DNA of 20,683 nt. Origin: a virus. Positions 1-6,225 of the stretch are shown one piece after another. Each line of letters begins with the position of its first letter. Positions within the stretch are counted from its first letter, which is position 1. Location of the stretch: positions 1 to 20,683 of IMG/VR virus record IMGVR_UViG_3300024359_000049. The stretch is one strand, 5' to 3'. The notes under the pieces are model-generated. The model was not told the DNA's origin and did no database searches. It saw nothing but the letters and a program-made list of their open reading frames with translations. The position numbers were made by a program, and so were the translations under genes.

Positions 1-209
1 TCTGTAATGCCTGCATCACTAAAATCTAGTACTGCTTCAAATGGAACCTGTCTAAACTGTTCTAGCTTGTGTACTATATCATGCAAAGGCGAATGTAATA
101 TGTCCCAATCCACGTAACTAGACGCAAGAAAACCACCCAATTTTTGGTGATTCTTTAGCCAGTGGTCAAACATATATTCTCCTACGTATTGTTTCATATA
201 TGTGGACAT
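1..209 (-). CDS. Unknown protein, C-terminus cut by window edge
   Basis: Open frame of 69 codons starting at ATG 209 and running off the left edge without a stop. It begins MSTYMKQYVGEYMF and is rich in aromatic residues and histidine (FDHWLKNHQ, near residues 14-22). The start lies 1 nt after the stop of the SGNH hydrolase gene, so the two are probably cotranscribed. A weak GAGG sits 8-10 nt upstream. I recognise no family from the visible part. Judged real from its unbroken frame and tight spacing in a one-strand gene array. Confidence 0.6.
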   Translation of the reverse strand, partial: MSTYMKQYVGEYMFDHWLKNHQKLGGFLASSYVDWDILHSPLHDIVHKLEQFRQVPFEAVLDFSDAGIT

Positions 210-210
210 C

Positions 211-915
211 TTATGCCTCGCATATGATACCCGCTATATTAGTATGCCAGTCTTCGCCAGGATGATCGTTATCCCTTGCTGGCGGAAATTCTGATTTTGG
301 TAAATCAAATATAGTTAATTGATTTATCTTTATATCATTAACAACACAATATGAAGTTAACAACATCTTATTCTTTTTAAAGTTATATTCATCTGCACTG
401 CTATTTGATAGCATTGCATAATTGCTATTCCAAGTTGGGTTTTTAATTTCTTCTTTAATAGCACTTTCAGATAGACTTCTAAACTTATCTAGTCCACCAT
501 CAGCATTAATATGTTCTCTGCGTTCTTTGAAAGTCCATAACACATATATTTGCTCAGGCTTAAATGTTTTACAATATGTAATTGCCAGTCTTGCTATTTG
601 ATCGTTACTTGCACCATTTTGTCCAATATTTACAATACCTAGCATACTTGGCCAAGTAAAGTTAACACCATAACCAAATGTGTAACTACAACCAAATGCC
701 GCGGTTGCTCCCATTTCAGGAACTCGTTTGCCTCTGTATCTCCAATCATTAATAAAGTATTCTACACTGTCTTTGTTATATCCGCCAGCACAACCTAGTT
801 TTTCTTCACCCTCGTCTATCCAATTTGTTTTACCAGGATCATCATGTCCCAATGTGAAGGTACTGAACCAATCTGATTCAGTATACCTTGCTTCTTTGAA
901 ATCCCCTGAGTTCAT
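211..915 (-). CDS. SGNH/GDSL-like hydrolase family protein
   Basis: 234 aa, ATG start 1 nt after the lysin stop. The SGNH block I nucleophile motif is GCSYTFG at residues 75-81, with S77 as predicted nucleophile. The segment NIGQNGASND (96-105) fits the next conserved Gly/Asn blocks, and the end holds DNDHPG (215-220), a DxxH block V in which D215 and H218 would complete the triad. Family members are esterases, lipases or acetylhydrolases acting on acyl or acetyl groups of lipids or polysaccharides; the substrate here cannot be read. No signal peptide is visible. Position just after a cell-wall hydrolase gene suggests envelope or surface-polysaccharide processing, which is inference. Family confident, function not. 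Confidence 0.72.
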   Translation of the reverse strand: MNSGDFKEARYTESDWFSTFTLGHDDPGKTNWIDEGEEKLGCAGGYNKDSVEYFINDWRYRGKRVPEMGATAAFGCSYTFGYGVNFTWPSMLGIVNIGQNGASNDQIARLAITYCKTFKPEQIYVLWTFKERREHINADGGLDKFRSLSESAIKEEIKNPTWNSNYAMLSNSSADEYNFKKNKMLLTSYCVVNDIKINQLTIFDLPKSEFPPARDNDHPGEDWHTNIAGIICEA

Positions 916-916
916 A

Positions 917-1585
917 TTAATTCCATTTGTAAAAAACGTGTGTTCCTACTGTTGTTATTTTCATCATCCCACGACTATTAGCCCAATAAGGATTAATTGC
1001 AATAGTATGATAATGAGTTGATCCTTCTGTGATATCAACTGTGCCTTTGTTAGCATAATCTGTTAATACAATTGTTGCAATTGCTTTAGCAGTATTTAGC
1101 GACTGTTCGTTATACATATCGTCTGCTTTTCCATCACAATACCAGCTAAACTGACACTTGTTTCGTACAGGATAAAAAATACGATCTTCTGTAGCAACAT
1201 TTGGATTGTCTCGTGTTTTCCAACTTTCACGAACTGGTCCTTGTTTAACAACTTCACAAACTGTATTTGGATAACGAGAATCCATAACACGATTCATAAC
1301 TACTAGGCTTGTAGCATACATACCTGCATATCCATCACTTCGTGCTTCAAAATACATATTAGTAGTTAAGCAATCAAAATCTGCTTGTGAAAAAAGTTCA
1401 AGATCAATTTGTTTGTCTTCCAAAAACAATTGCGAGTTAACTACTTCTGTATGTGGAAACTCTCCAGTAGTATCTGCCGCTATTGGCGTTGATGGCCAAA
1501 TTGTTGACGCAAATACAACAAGTGTAATGCCTAGTATTGTTAAGCCGTTCATTGTAAAGTTTAGAATTGATTTAATCGAGTTCAT
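917..1585 (-). CDS. SleB-type cell-wall hydrolase with N-terminal membrane anchor (probable endolysin)
   Basis: 222 aa. Residues about 13-30 form one hydrophobic helix (GLTILGITLVVFAST) after a short basic start, suggesting a signal anchor or uncleaved signal. Residues about 70-222 match the Hydrolase_2/SleB fold: DCLTTNMYFEAR with predicted catalytic E80, then VVMNRV, CQFSWYCDG (144-152), HYH (191-193) and PYWA (199-202). SleB enzymes cleave the glycan backbone of peptidoglycan (lytic transglycosylase type) and are a common lysin class in marine T4-like phages. With the N-terminal helix it could be exported by the host Sec system like a SAR or signal-anchored endolysin, needing membrane depolarisation for activity; that is inference. 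Start supported by GGAG upstream; the gene lies 1 nt past the 70-aa gene. Confidence 0.83.
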   Translation of the reverse strand: MNSIKSILNFTMNGLTILGITLVVFASTIWPSTPIAADTTGEFPHTEVVNSQLFLEDKQIDLELFSQADFDCLTTNMYFEARSDGYAGMYATSLVVMNRVMDSRYPNTVCEVVKQGPVRESWKTRDNPNVATEDRIFYPVRNKCQFSWYCDGKADDMYNEQSLNTAKAIATIVLTDYANKGTVDITEGSTHYHTIAINPYWANSRGMMKITTVGTHVFYKWN

Positions 1586-1586
1586 A

Positions 1587-1799
1587 TTAAGCTCCTGTTG
1601 TTTCTACTTTTACTTCATCAACCATATAGTCGATAACATCTGTGATAGTTTCAAAGCCCATTAACTCCCAGGCCTCATGTGCATCTTCAAGTTCTTTTAC
1701 TGCTTGACTTTGAGTTAACTGTCCAAGTCTTACTCTGTCGATTGTGGTTTCTAATTTTTCTTCTGCTTTATCCCACGCCCACTGCATTGTTTTTGACAT
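1587..1799 (-). CDS. Small acidic helical protein, unknown function
   Basis: 70 aa, ATG at 1799 with GAAAGG about 8 nt upstream. First gene after the promoter at 1834-1862, and 1 nt from the lysin gene, so it probably leads a lysin-SGNH transcript. The sequence is almost wholly predicted helix with many Glu/Asp (KAEEKLETT, KELEDAHEAWELMGFE, YMVDEVKVE); no Cys, no membrane segment. I recognise no family. Small acidic proteins behind strong host-type promoters are often host-takeover proteins in phages, but nothing in the sequence proves that role here. Confidence 0.72.
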   Translation of the reverse strand: MSKTMQWAWDKAEEKLETTIDRVRLGQLTQSQAVKELEDAHEAWELMGFETITDVIDYMVDEVKVETTGA

Positions 1800-1833
1800 T
1801 TAGTACCTTTCGTTTTATTGTTAATATAGTTAT

Positions 1834-1862
1834 ATTATAGCAAGAACTCTTGCTTTTGTCAA
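1834..1862 (-). promoter_or_regulatory. Consensus sigma70-type promoter with palindrome in the spacer
   Basis: On the minus strand, -35 TTGACA (1857-1862) and -10 TATAAT (1834-1839) are both perfect and separated by exactly 17 bp. The spacer holds an inverted repeat CAAGA-GT-TCTTG (1841-1852). It sits just downstream of the terminator at 1876-1912 and about 35 nt before the ATG of the 70-aa gene. The upstream block AAAAGGTTGACA and the leader closely resemble the promoter at 3168-3196. The palindrome is well placed for a repressor or activator to act between -35 and -10. Confidence 0.88.
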
Positions 1863-1875
1863 CCTTTTTATTAAG

Positions 1876-1912
1876 AAAAAACCCTTGTAAAACTGTTGTA
1901 ATACAAGGGTTT
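1876..1912 (-). terminator. Rho-independent terminator
   Basis: Perfect 11-bp stem AAACCCTTGTA/TACAAGGGTTT (arms 1902-1912 and 1879-1889, 12-nt loop), continuing into a T run on the minus strand (TTTTTTC at 1875-1881). It lies 28 nt beyond the stop of the small membrane protein gene and just before the next promoter, so it insulates that gene from the lysin unit. Confidence 0.88.
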
Positions 1913-1939
1913 AGTTAGTAAATTGAAAAAACTTTACAT

Positions 1940-2161
1940 TTAGTCACGATCAAATAACTTCCACAACACTGCTGCAGCGATTAGACCAGTAAGACCAGCT
2001 GCACCTAGTTGACCAACTATTCCGATTACAGTACCGATTACATCGCCACCTAAGAAAGGAACAGAACCACCGAATACGATTTGTAGAACGATAGCAAGGC
2101 CAATTAGCATTACGCCAATATCCATAGCGCCTGAAACGGCACCTTTGATTTTATCTAACAT
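1940..2161 (-). CDS. Small two-helix membrane protein (holin candidate)
   Basis: 73 aa, ATG with TAGGAGA well placed upstream. Two long hydrophobic Gly/Ala/Ile/Val/Leu-rich segments, about residues 14-34 and 41-66, are joined by a short GGSVPFLGGD turn. The N-terminus is MLDKIKGAV and the C-terminus is charged (KLFDRD). It has no Cys and no lipobox. The gene stands alone: a long structured leader upstream and a strong terminator downstream, so it may be transcribed as a short abundant RNA. Size, topology and closeness to the SleB lysin make a holin plausible, but a small virion or membrane-remodelling protein is equally possible. Its codons look richer in G/C than those of neighbouring small genes. 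Confidence 0.72.
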   Translation of the reverse strand: MLDKIKGAVSGAMDIGVMLIGLAIVLQIVFGGSVPFLGGDVIGTVIGIVGQLGAAGLTGLIAAAVLWKLFDRD

Positions 2162-2209
2162 AGTTTTCTCCTATATTTTATTTTTACGTGACCGACCTAA
2201 TTCTTCGTC

Positions 2210-2237
2210 ATTGCTTCTGCGATCACATCAGAGCAAT
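2210..2237 (-). promoter_or_regulatory. Bulged stem-loop in the leader of the small membrane protein gene
   Basis: Minus-strand RNA can pair ATTGCTCTG with CAG-A-AGCAAT (nine pairs, one bulged A, 9-nt loop), ending 48 nt before the start at 2161 and upstream of its ribosome-binding site. Together with the hairpin at 2282-2304 it makes the 154-nt gap 2162-2315 the most structured non-coding stretch here. It could be a 5' leader control element, a processing site or part of a small RNA. Evidence is base pairing only. Confidence 0.4.
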
Positions 2238-2251
2238 TAATTTCTTAACCA

Positions 2252-2267
2252 CTAGTGTATTTAAGTG
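2252..2267 (-). promoter_or_regulatory. Possible T4-late-like promoter element
   Basis: The minus strand reads CACTTAAATACACTAG. Its TTAAATAC core matches the T4 late promoter TATAAATA and the two GATAAATACTT elements elsewhere in this window only in part. It lies about 90 nt before the start of the small membrane protein gene, which otherwise has no visible sigma70 promoter. A late promoter would fit a lysis or structural role. Confidence 0.3.
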
Positions 2268-2281
2268 ATTTTTTCCCCTTT

Positions 2282-2304
2282 TTAACAGTTAAGTTTACTG
2301 TTAA
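2282..2304 (-). repeat. Perfect 8-bp inverted repeat, hairpin after the 63-aa gene
   Basis: TTAACAGT/ACTGTTAA arms (2297-2304 and 2282-2289) with a 7-nt loop lie 12 nt past the stop at 2316. On the minus strand an A/G run, not a T run, follows, so it is not a standard intrinsic terminator. It may stabilise the RNA 3' end or bind a protein. Confidence 0.45.
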
Positions 2305-2315
2305 TAAAATTCTAT

Positions 2316-2507
2316 TTAAAAGTCTCCCGACTGTGCATCTAGGTATTCACCTAGTTGATCCGGAGTAGTAATTCCATATCCTGCCCAATGTTCAGGATCA
2401 GTAACTAATTTACCAACCCACAAATCTGGATCTGCATCCATCATTGCTTGCCCTTTAGCATTGAGCCAGTTAATATATGCAACTAATTTTGTTGTATCTG
2501 TTACCAT
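2316..2507 (-). CDS. Small protein of unknown function
   Basis: 63 aa starting MVTDTTKLVAYINW. I place the start at ATG 2507, behind GGAGAG (2512-2517). An in-frame ATG at 2537 overlaps the -10 box of the promoter at 2529-2556 and so cannot be in its transcript. The body has a DPDLWVGKLVTDPEHW stretch (residues 28-43), then an amphipathic segment TTPDQLGEYLDAQ; overall acidic, with no Cys or membrane segment. I recognise no family. It is a monocistronic unit with a very short leader. Confidence 0.7.
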   Translation of the reverse strand: MVTDTTKLVAYINWLNAKGQAMMDADPDLWVGKLVTDPEHWAGYGITTPDQLGEYLDAQSGDF

Positions 2508-2528
2508 TCTACTCTCCGTATATTTAAT

Positions 2529-2556
2529 ATTATACATAAGTCAACACTATTGTCAA
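2529..2556 (-). promoter_or_regulatory. Sigma70-type promoter
   Basis: Minus strand TTGACA (2551-2556), 16-bp spacer, TATAAT (2529-2534). A TG two bases upstream of the -10 fits an extended -10. It shares AAAAGGTTGACA with the promoters at 1834 and 3168 but lacks their spacer palindrome, and has a second TTGACT inside the spacer. It drives the 63-aa gene through a leader of about 15 nt. Confidence 0.8.
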
Positions 2557-2561
2557 CCTTT

Positions 2562-2663
2562 TTACCTGGCTATTTCTGAAATAACCCACAAAATAAACCA
2601 AATTATGAAATACCATTTAATAAATCTAAAAATTGCAGTCCATATTAAGTCGCTTGTATTCAT
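2562..2663 (-). CDS. 33-aa single-pass membrane peptide, translationally coupled
   Basis: A short frame starts with an ATG overlapping the stop of the preceding gene in an ATGA junction (ATG 2661-2663, TGA 2660-2662) and ends at TAA 2562-2564. It encodes 33 residues beginning MNTSDLIWTAIF, then a Trp/Phe/Ile-rich hydrophobic helix (WYFIIWFILWVI), and ends SEIAR. The coupling junction and clear membrane-helix composition argue for a real gene in an otherwise empty 120-nt gap. It is very short and A/T-rich, so chance cannot be excluded. No lipobox Cys, so it is not a typical outer-membrane spanin partner. Confidence 0.42.
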   Translation of the reverse strand: MNTSDLIWTAIFRFIKWYFIIWFILWVISEIAR

Positions 2664-2842
2664 TTACTTGCTACTTCCACTTGATTATAAAATGTGTGTA
2701 TTGCATCGTTGGCAAATGTCATTGCTAGTTTATGTGCTTCAATTTGTTCTTCCAACTTGTGTACTCGCTTTGCTTCAACACTGCTAACAAATGCAAATAT
2801 AATTGCAAATGTTATTGCTACTGCTATGATTATATTTTTCAT
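2660..2842 (-). CDS. Small exported or membrane-anchored coiled-coil protein
   Basis: 60 aa. N-terminal MKN, then a hydrophobic stretch (about residues 4-20) ending in SSVEA, which could be a signal peptide cut near residue 24 or an anchor. Residues 25-60 are charged and helical with heptad-like Leu/Ile/Ala spacing (VHKLEEQIEAHKLAM). Topology resembles a miniature inner-membrane spanin (N-terminal anchor, periplasmic coiled coil), but it is much shorter than known ones and no lipoprotein partner is seen. Follows the 95-aa gene by 8 nt and shares its promoter at 3168-3196. Function unknown. Confidence 0.65.
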   Translation of the reverse strand: MKNIIIAVAITFAIIFAFVSSVEAKRVHKLEEQIEAHKLAMTFANDAIHTFYNQVEVASK

Positions 2843-2850
2843 ACTATTTC

Positions 2851-3138
2851 CTAGTTAAATGTGATACCAAAAAACTCATTAGCAATACCAATATCTTTTA
2901 CTGATACTCTATCACAACATTTTTCTTCAATACCAAACAAATCATCGCCTGCTGGTATAATATCTTTTACTGCATATTCTAAATGATCAACTGCTGCATC
3001 TACTCTGTTCATAGCATCTTGTAATCCAAATGCTTTTACATAAACATTATCAACATGTGAACATTCTGCATTAATAGGGCGTATTCCAACCATATATGTT
3101 GTTTTAAAACTGTTTAAAAATACTTTAGAGTTTTTCAT
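2851..3138 (-). CDS. Unknown 95-aa protein
   Basis: 95 aa, ATG at 3138 with GGAAGGA close upstream, first gene after the promoter at 3168-3196. Mixed alpha/beta composition: TTYMVGIRPINAE (14-26) looks like a beta strand pair, and LQDAMNRVDAAVDHLEYAV is an amphipathic helix. A CC pair occurs near residues 74-75. No membrane segment. I recognise no family. Strong promoter and ribosome-binding site suggest early, abundant expression. Confidence 0.7.
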   Translation of the reverse strand: MKNSKVFLNSFKTTYMVGIRPINAECSHVDNVYVKAFGLQDAMNRVDAAVDHLEYAVKDIIPAGDDLFGIEEKCCDRVSVKDIGIANEFFGITFN

Positions 3139-3167
3139 ATCCTTCCTTTATTGTTTAATATGTATAT

Positions 3168-3196
3168 ATTATAACAAGAGTTCTTGGTTCTGTCAA
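3168..3196 (-). promoter_or_regulatory. Consensus sigma70-type promoter with palindrome in the spacer
   Basis: Minus strand TTGACA (3191-3196), 17-bp spacer, TATAAT (3168-3173). The spacer has CAAGA-AC-TCTTG (3175-3186), the same palindrome at the same register as in the promoter at 1834-1862, with its two central bases complementary to that copy. The downstream leader (ATATTAAACAATAAA then GGAAGG) is also alike. It drives the 95-aa gene and its two small followers. Confidence 0.88.
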
Positions 3197-3210
3197 CCTT
3201 TTGGCCAGCA

Positions 3211-3234
3211 CGAAAACCCTTATGTAGCAAGGGT
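3211..3234 (-). terminator. Probable intrinsic terminator of the polymerase operon
   Basis: Minus strand stem ACCCTT/AAGGGT (arms 3229-3234 and 3216-3221, 7-nt loop) followed by TTTTCG. Shorter stem and T run than the terminator at 1876-1912, but placed the same way: about 40 nt past a stop codon and 15 nt before the next -35 box. Confidence 0.6.
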
Positions 3235-3275
3235 CTTAAATTTATTTTAATTTATTTTGGTTTTTTTAGGCTATT

Positions 3276-3530
3276 TTAGCCCCAATCTTTGAAATCACCG
3301 TCGTTTTCGTTGTCAAGATAACCGGCTTCGTATGCTCTAATCTCTGCATCTGTCATATCACATTCTTCAATTCTGTTACTATTATGTGTATCAGCAGTAT
3401 AATAATGTGGTCTACAACCTCGTCTATAGTAACTGTCGGCACCACCTCTGTCATAAGGACCGCCGTGTCTCTTATCCCATTCAGATAGTTTATCTAACTT
3501 TGTTTGTATATCGTGTCCTAGTGTTACCAT
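3276..3530 (-). CDS. Unknown 84-aa acidic protein downstream of DNA polymerase
   Basis: 84 aa beginning MVTLGHDIQTKLDKL. ATG 3530 lies 1 nt past the polymerase stop; a longer reading from TTG 3542 would overlap the polymerase and is less likely. Hydrophilic, with YDRGGADSYYRRG and PHYY in the middle (near residues 26-45), and DAEIRAYEAGYLDNE followed by a GDFKDWG end. It looks like a compact conserved domain, and similar small proteins occur in marine T4-like phages as far as I recall, but I cannot name a function. Last gene of the polymerase operon, ahead of the terminator at 3211-3234. Confidence 0.7.
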   Translation of the reverse strand: MVTLGHDIQTKLDKLSEWDKRHGGPYDRGGADSYYRRGCRPHYYTADTHNSNRIEECDMTDAEIRAYEAGYLDNENDGDFKDWG

Positions 3531-3531
3531 A

Positions 3532-6225
3532 TTAAAACTCAAACAAACTGTTAAAATTACTCTTAGCCGCTGCTTTATCTAAATCCCACTTTAACACACT
3601 AAGTAAGTTTTCTAATTTTTTACTAACCACTACGTTTTCCATATGATCATCATCAAATGGCAAGTCTAAAAACCACTGCGGAAGCCTTGTTTCATCTGTA
3701 GGATAACCTACACTTGTCATTCCAAGTGGATTGTCTTTTAGTCTGCAAACAACAGTTTTCATACCATCAACAATTTCATTAGCATAGTTATCACTGTTAA
3801 TCTCTCTTAACTTGTTCCAGTTAAGTGCAGCAGTAACATGCCCTGGCATTGCTGGTTTCTTAATGTCACCTGTTGTTTTGTTATTGTTGTGTGCTATTTT
3901 ACGATCTCTTTCAAACTTCTTCATTTTGCCTTTATACGAAGTTAGGTTGTTAACACGCTTTGGAGAACCTTTTTCCCAACTAGGTTTTTCTCTGTATTCT
4001 TTACGGAATTCAACAATTTTATCAAGTATCTCTTGTTCTTCAGCACCCGTAAGTACTTCAAGCAATACATCTTTTAAAAAGTCTTGCATCCAAGGTGGTG
4101 TATCACTACGCTTTAGATCTAAGCCCATTGCTTTAATATAACCTGCTTTGCCGTCTACATCTTCTCGTTTACCTTCGTTGTCAACTACTAACATTGCATA
4201 ACGCTTCTTTGTAATAAACAAACCTGCACTACCTACCATTTCTCTACCAGCGGCAATAATTGTACCCAAGTCTAGTGTAGTATGAAATGTTCTACTCATA
4301 AAGCCAGGAAACGTTTTGTTTACTTCTTCGCATATTGCATCATAATAACTAATGATAGTATCAACATCCCAATTAATTTCTTTGTTTTTAATTTGATCTT
4401 TTAGCATAGGATACGAACTAAAATATGTAGAATCTGTATCACCATATACAATTGCTTTACCCTGATGATCATATTCGCCTGCAATAATCTTATTAAGCTC
4501 TGCGGCCATATGTTTAGCAATACAACGACCAGTAAGTGTTGTACTTTGTCCTAGTCTACTGTCAAAGAATCTACTGCCAGGATTAAGTAACGCACCATAC
4601 AAACTGTTCAAGTTAATCTTTTTAACCAACTGTCGTTTATCCCAAAACGCAAACTTATCTCCACCTTCTGCTCTAGCATCACGAGCCTTTGCTTGCAGTT
4701 CTTTACGCTCTGCATACCAACGCTCTAGTAATCCAGGAATAATACCTTTTTTCTCATATGTAAAGATTGTACCATTAGCACTAATAATCCAAGGTTGTCC
4801 ACTGTTAAACACAATTTCATATATCTCTGCGCCAGTGGCTTCAAAACTAGTTCCATCTTCAAAGTCTAAGTGTAGCAATTCGTCAATGTTCTTATCCATT
4901 ACAAGTTCATACTCATGACAAGCAAACTTTCCTTCCCATGCTTCAGCAACTGTACGAGCCTTTTGAATCATTTCTTTTGTGTAAGAATGTCGCACCTGCC
5001 CAATGATAGTTTCAGTACTCATATTACAACTACGAATAATACTAGGATACAGTGAGTTCAAGTCAATACTTCCAACCCATTTATGCATACCTTTTTTAGG
5101 TGTTGCAACATAGGCACCTGCGGCTTGTGTTGAATCTCTGTCGTAACGCTTGTCAGGAACAATTAAGCCTTTAGTATGTGCTTCGTTAATAATAGCTTGG
5201 TCTGTTTGTGCAACCGCACCCATTGTTGTTTGTAGCAACACTGTGTTAGAATGTGCTAACACATTTGCTAAGTCAATAAACTGTAGCTTCTTGTCTAAGT
5301 TTACAAGCAAGTCAACATCTTGTCTTGAATAAGCAATAAACTTTTCAAAGTCATTGTTGTATAGTTGATCTAGTGTACCTTCGTAATCTACTTTGCGATC
5401 ACCTAACTCATATTCACCAATTGCATCTAGAGAATAACTGTGCATTTCGTGATATGTATACTTTCTATACAATTGCATATAGTCCATGTGTACACGACCA
5501 TGTAAATCATATGTTTGTTGCTCTGCTCCAAAACGCTCAAACTTTCGTTCTTTGGGAAGCATGTCCCATAAACAGAACTTGCGTGTGTGACTTTTACTCA
5601 TTACCCTAGATACTCTGTTTACAAGATACGGAATATCAAAGCCTTCACTGTTCCAACCTGTTAAAATATCTGCATCATCTATTAAGTCTAAAAACGCTTC
5701 AAGCATTTCTCGTTCTGTATTAAACAGAATAGTATTCTCAAACTTATTAGTAACAGTTTCTGCTTCTTCAAATGTCATAGTTTTAGGACCAATAGCAAGA
5801 CAAATTGTTGCATTCATCCAACTGTTGTGCAAACTAATTGCCGTTACAGCATTGAAAGGATCTTCGGGTGGAGCAAACCCTACTTCTTTGTTAAAGTCTG
5901 TCTCAATATCAAAGAAACAAACATTTAGTTCTGGAACTGATTGTGGATCATAATTCTCTGCGAATGTTTTAAAAATAACATTTACATCACTTTCATACAA
6001 GCCTTTGTGTCCATGTATCTTTTTCTCAGTGTTAAACTTTTTGCTTGTGTTACACACAATGCGTTCTAGCTTCTCACCAAAGATACTTGTAAATTTACCT
6101 TTAGGGTCTTTGTAATAAAATGTGTACTTGGCAGGAATTTCTCTGAATTCTCTTTTGCCGTTGATTCGTTCTACAACTTGTACAATGTCTTTGTTTTTAT
6201 CGTGGTGTGCGTCTACGTAGCTCAT
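3532..6225 (-). CDS. 43: Family B DNA polymerase, T4 gp43 type
   Basis: 897 aa, essentially the length of T4 gp43. The 3'-5' exonuclease domain shows FDIETD (D106, E108), GFDIPYL (D197) and YSRQDVDLL (D303). Polymerase motifs are complete: motif A DLNSLYPSI (388-396), motif B KKINLNSLYG (535-544), and motif C YGDTDS (594-599) with metal ligands D596 and D598. The protein ends FNSLFEF, like the C-terminal sliding-clamp (gp45) binding peptide of T4 polymerase. It replicates the phage genome with proofreading, in complex with clamp, loader, helicase-primase and single-strand binding protein, none of which are in this window. Start ATG 6225 overlaps the preceding radical SAM stop (ATGA), so translation is likely coupled. 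No intron or frameshift. Confidence 0.98.
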   Translation of the reverse strand: MSYVDAHHDKNKDIVQVVERINGKREFREIPAKYTFYYKDPKGKFTSIFGEKLERIVCNTSKKFNTEKKIHGHKGLYESDVNVIFKTFAENYDPQSVPELNVCFFDIETDFNKEVGFAPPEDPFNAVTAISLHNSWMNATICLAIGPKTMTFEEAETVTNKFENTILFNTEREMLEAFLDLIDDADILTGWNSEGFDIPYLVNRVSRVMSKSHTRKFCLWDMLPKERKFERFGAEQQTYDLHGRVHMDYMQLYRKYTYHEMHSYSLDAIGEYELGDRKVDYEGTLDQLYNNDFEKFIAYSRQDVDLLVNLDKKLQFIDLANVLAHSNTVLLQTTMGAVAQTDQAIINEAHTKGLIVPDKRYDRDSTQAAGAYVATPKKGMHKWVGSIDLNSLYPSIIRSCNMSTETIIGQVRHSYTKEMIQKARTVAEAWEGKFACHEYELVMDKNIDELLHLDFEDGTSFEATGAEIYEIVFNSGQPWIISANGTIFTYEKKGIIPGLLERWYAERKELQAKARDARAEGGDKFAFWDKRQLVKKINLNSLYGALLNPGSRFFDSRLGQSTTLTGRCIAKHMAAELNKIIAGEYDHQGKAIVYGDTDSTYFSSYPMLKDQIKNKEINWDVDTIISYYDAICEEVNKTFPGFMSRTFHTTLDLGTIIAAGREMVGSAGLFITKKRYAMLVVDNEGKREDVDGKAGYIKAMGLDLKRSDTPPWMQDFLKDVLLEVLTGAEEQEILDKIVEFRKEYREKPSWEKGSPKRVNNLTSYKGKMKKFERDRKIAHNNNKTTGDIKKPAMPGHVTAALNWNKLREINSDNYANEIVDGMKTVVCRLKDNPLGMTSVGYPTDETRLPQWFLDLPFDDDHMENVVVSKKLENLLSVLKWDLDKAAAKSNFNSLFEF

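Noticed and set aside
1086-1098. TAAATACT match inside the lysin gene as a late promoter
   Set aside because: It is internal to a conserved coding region and has no gene start suitably downstream.
1096-1290. Minus-strand 64-codon frame inside the lysin gene
   Set aside because: Out-of-frame overlap with strongly conserved SleB motifs.
1841-1852. Spacer palindrome as a LexA (SOS) box
   Set aside because: It matches neither the alphaproteobacterial GTTC-N7-GTTC nor the E. coli CTGT-N8-ACAG pattern.
2282-2304. Hairpin as an intrinsic terminator
   Set aside because: No T run follows on the minus strand.
2162-2315. tRNA gene in a structured intergenic region
   Set aside because: No cloverleaf, T-loop GTTC-type sequence or acceptor pairing could be found; the same holds for the other gaps.
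2508-2537. N-terminal extension of the 63-aa gene from ATG 2537
   Set aside because: That ATG overlaps the -10 box and lies upstream of the predicted RNA start; ATG 2507 has a ribosome-binding site.
2461-2787. Plus-strand open frame of 108 codons
   Set aside because: It lies opposite several minus-strand genes and two promoters, has no ribosome-binding site support, and every well-supported gene is on the minus strand.
2660-2842. 60-aa protein as a true inner-membrane spanin
   Set aside because: Much shorter than known spanins and no lipoprotein partner is visible; kept only as a topology remark.
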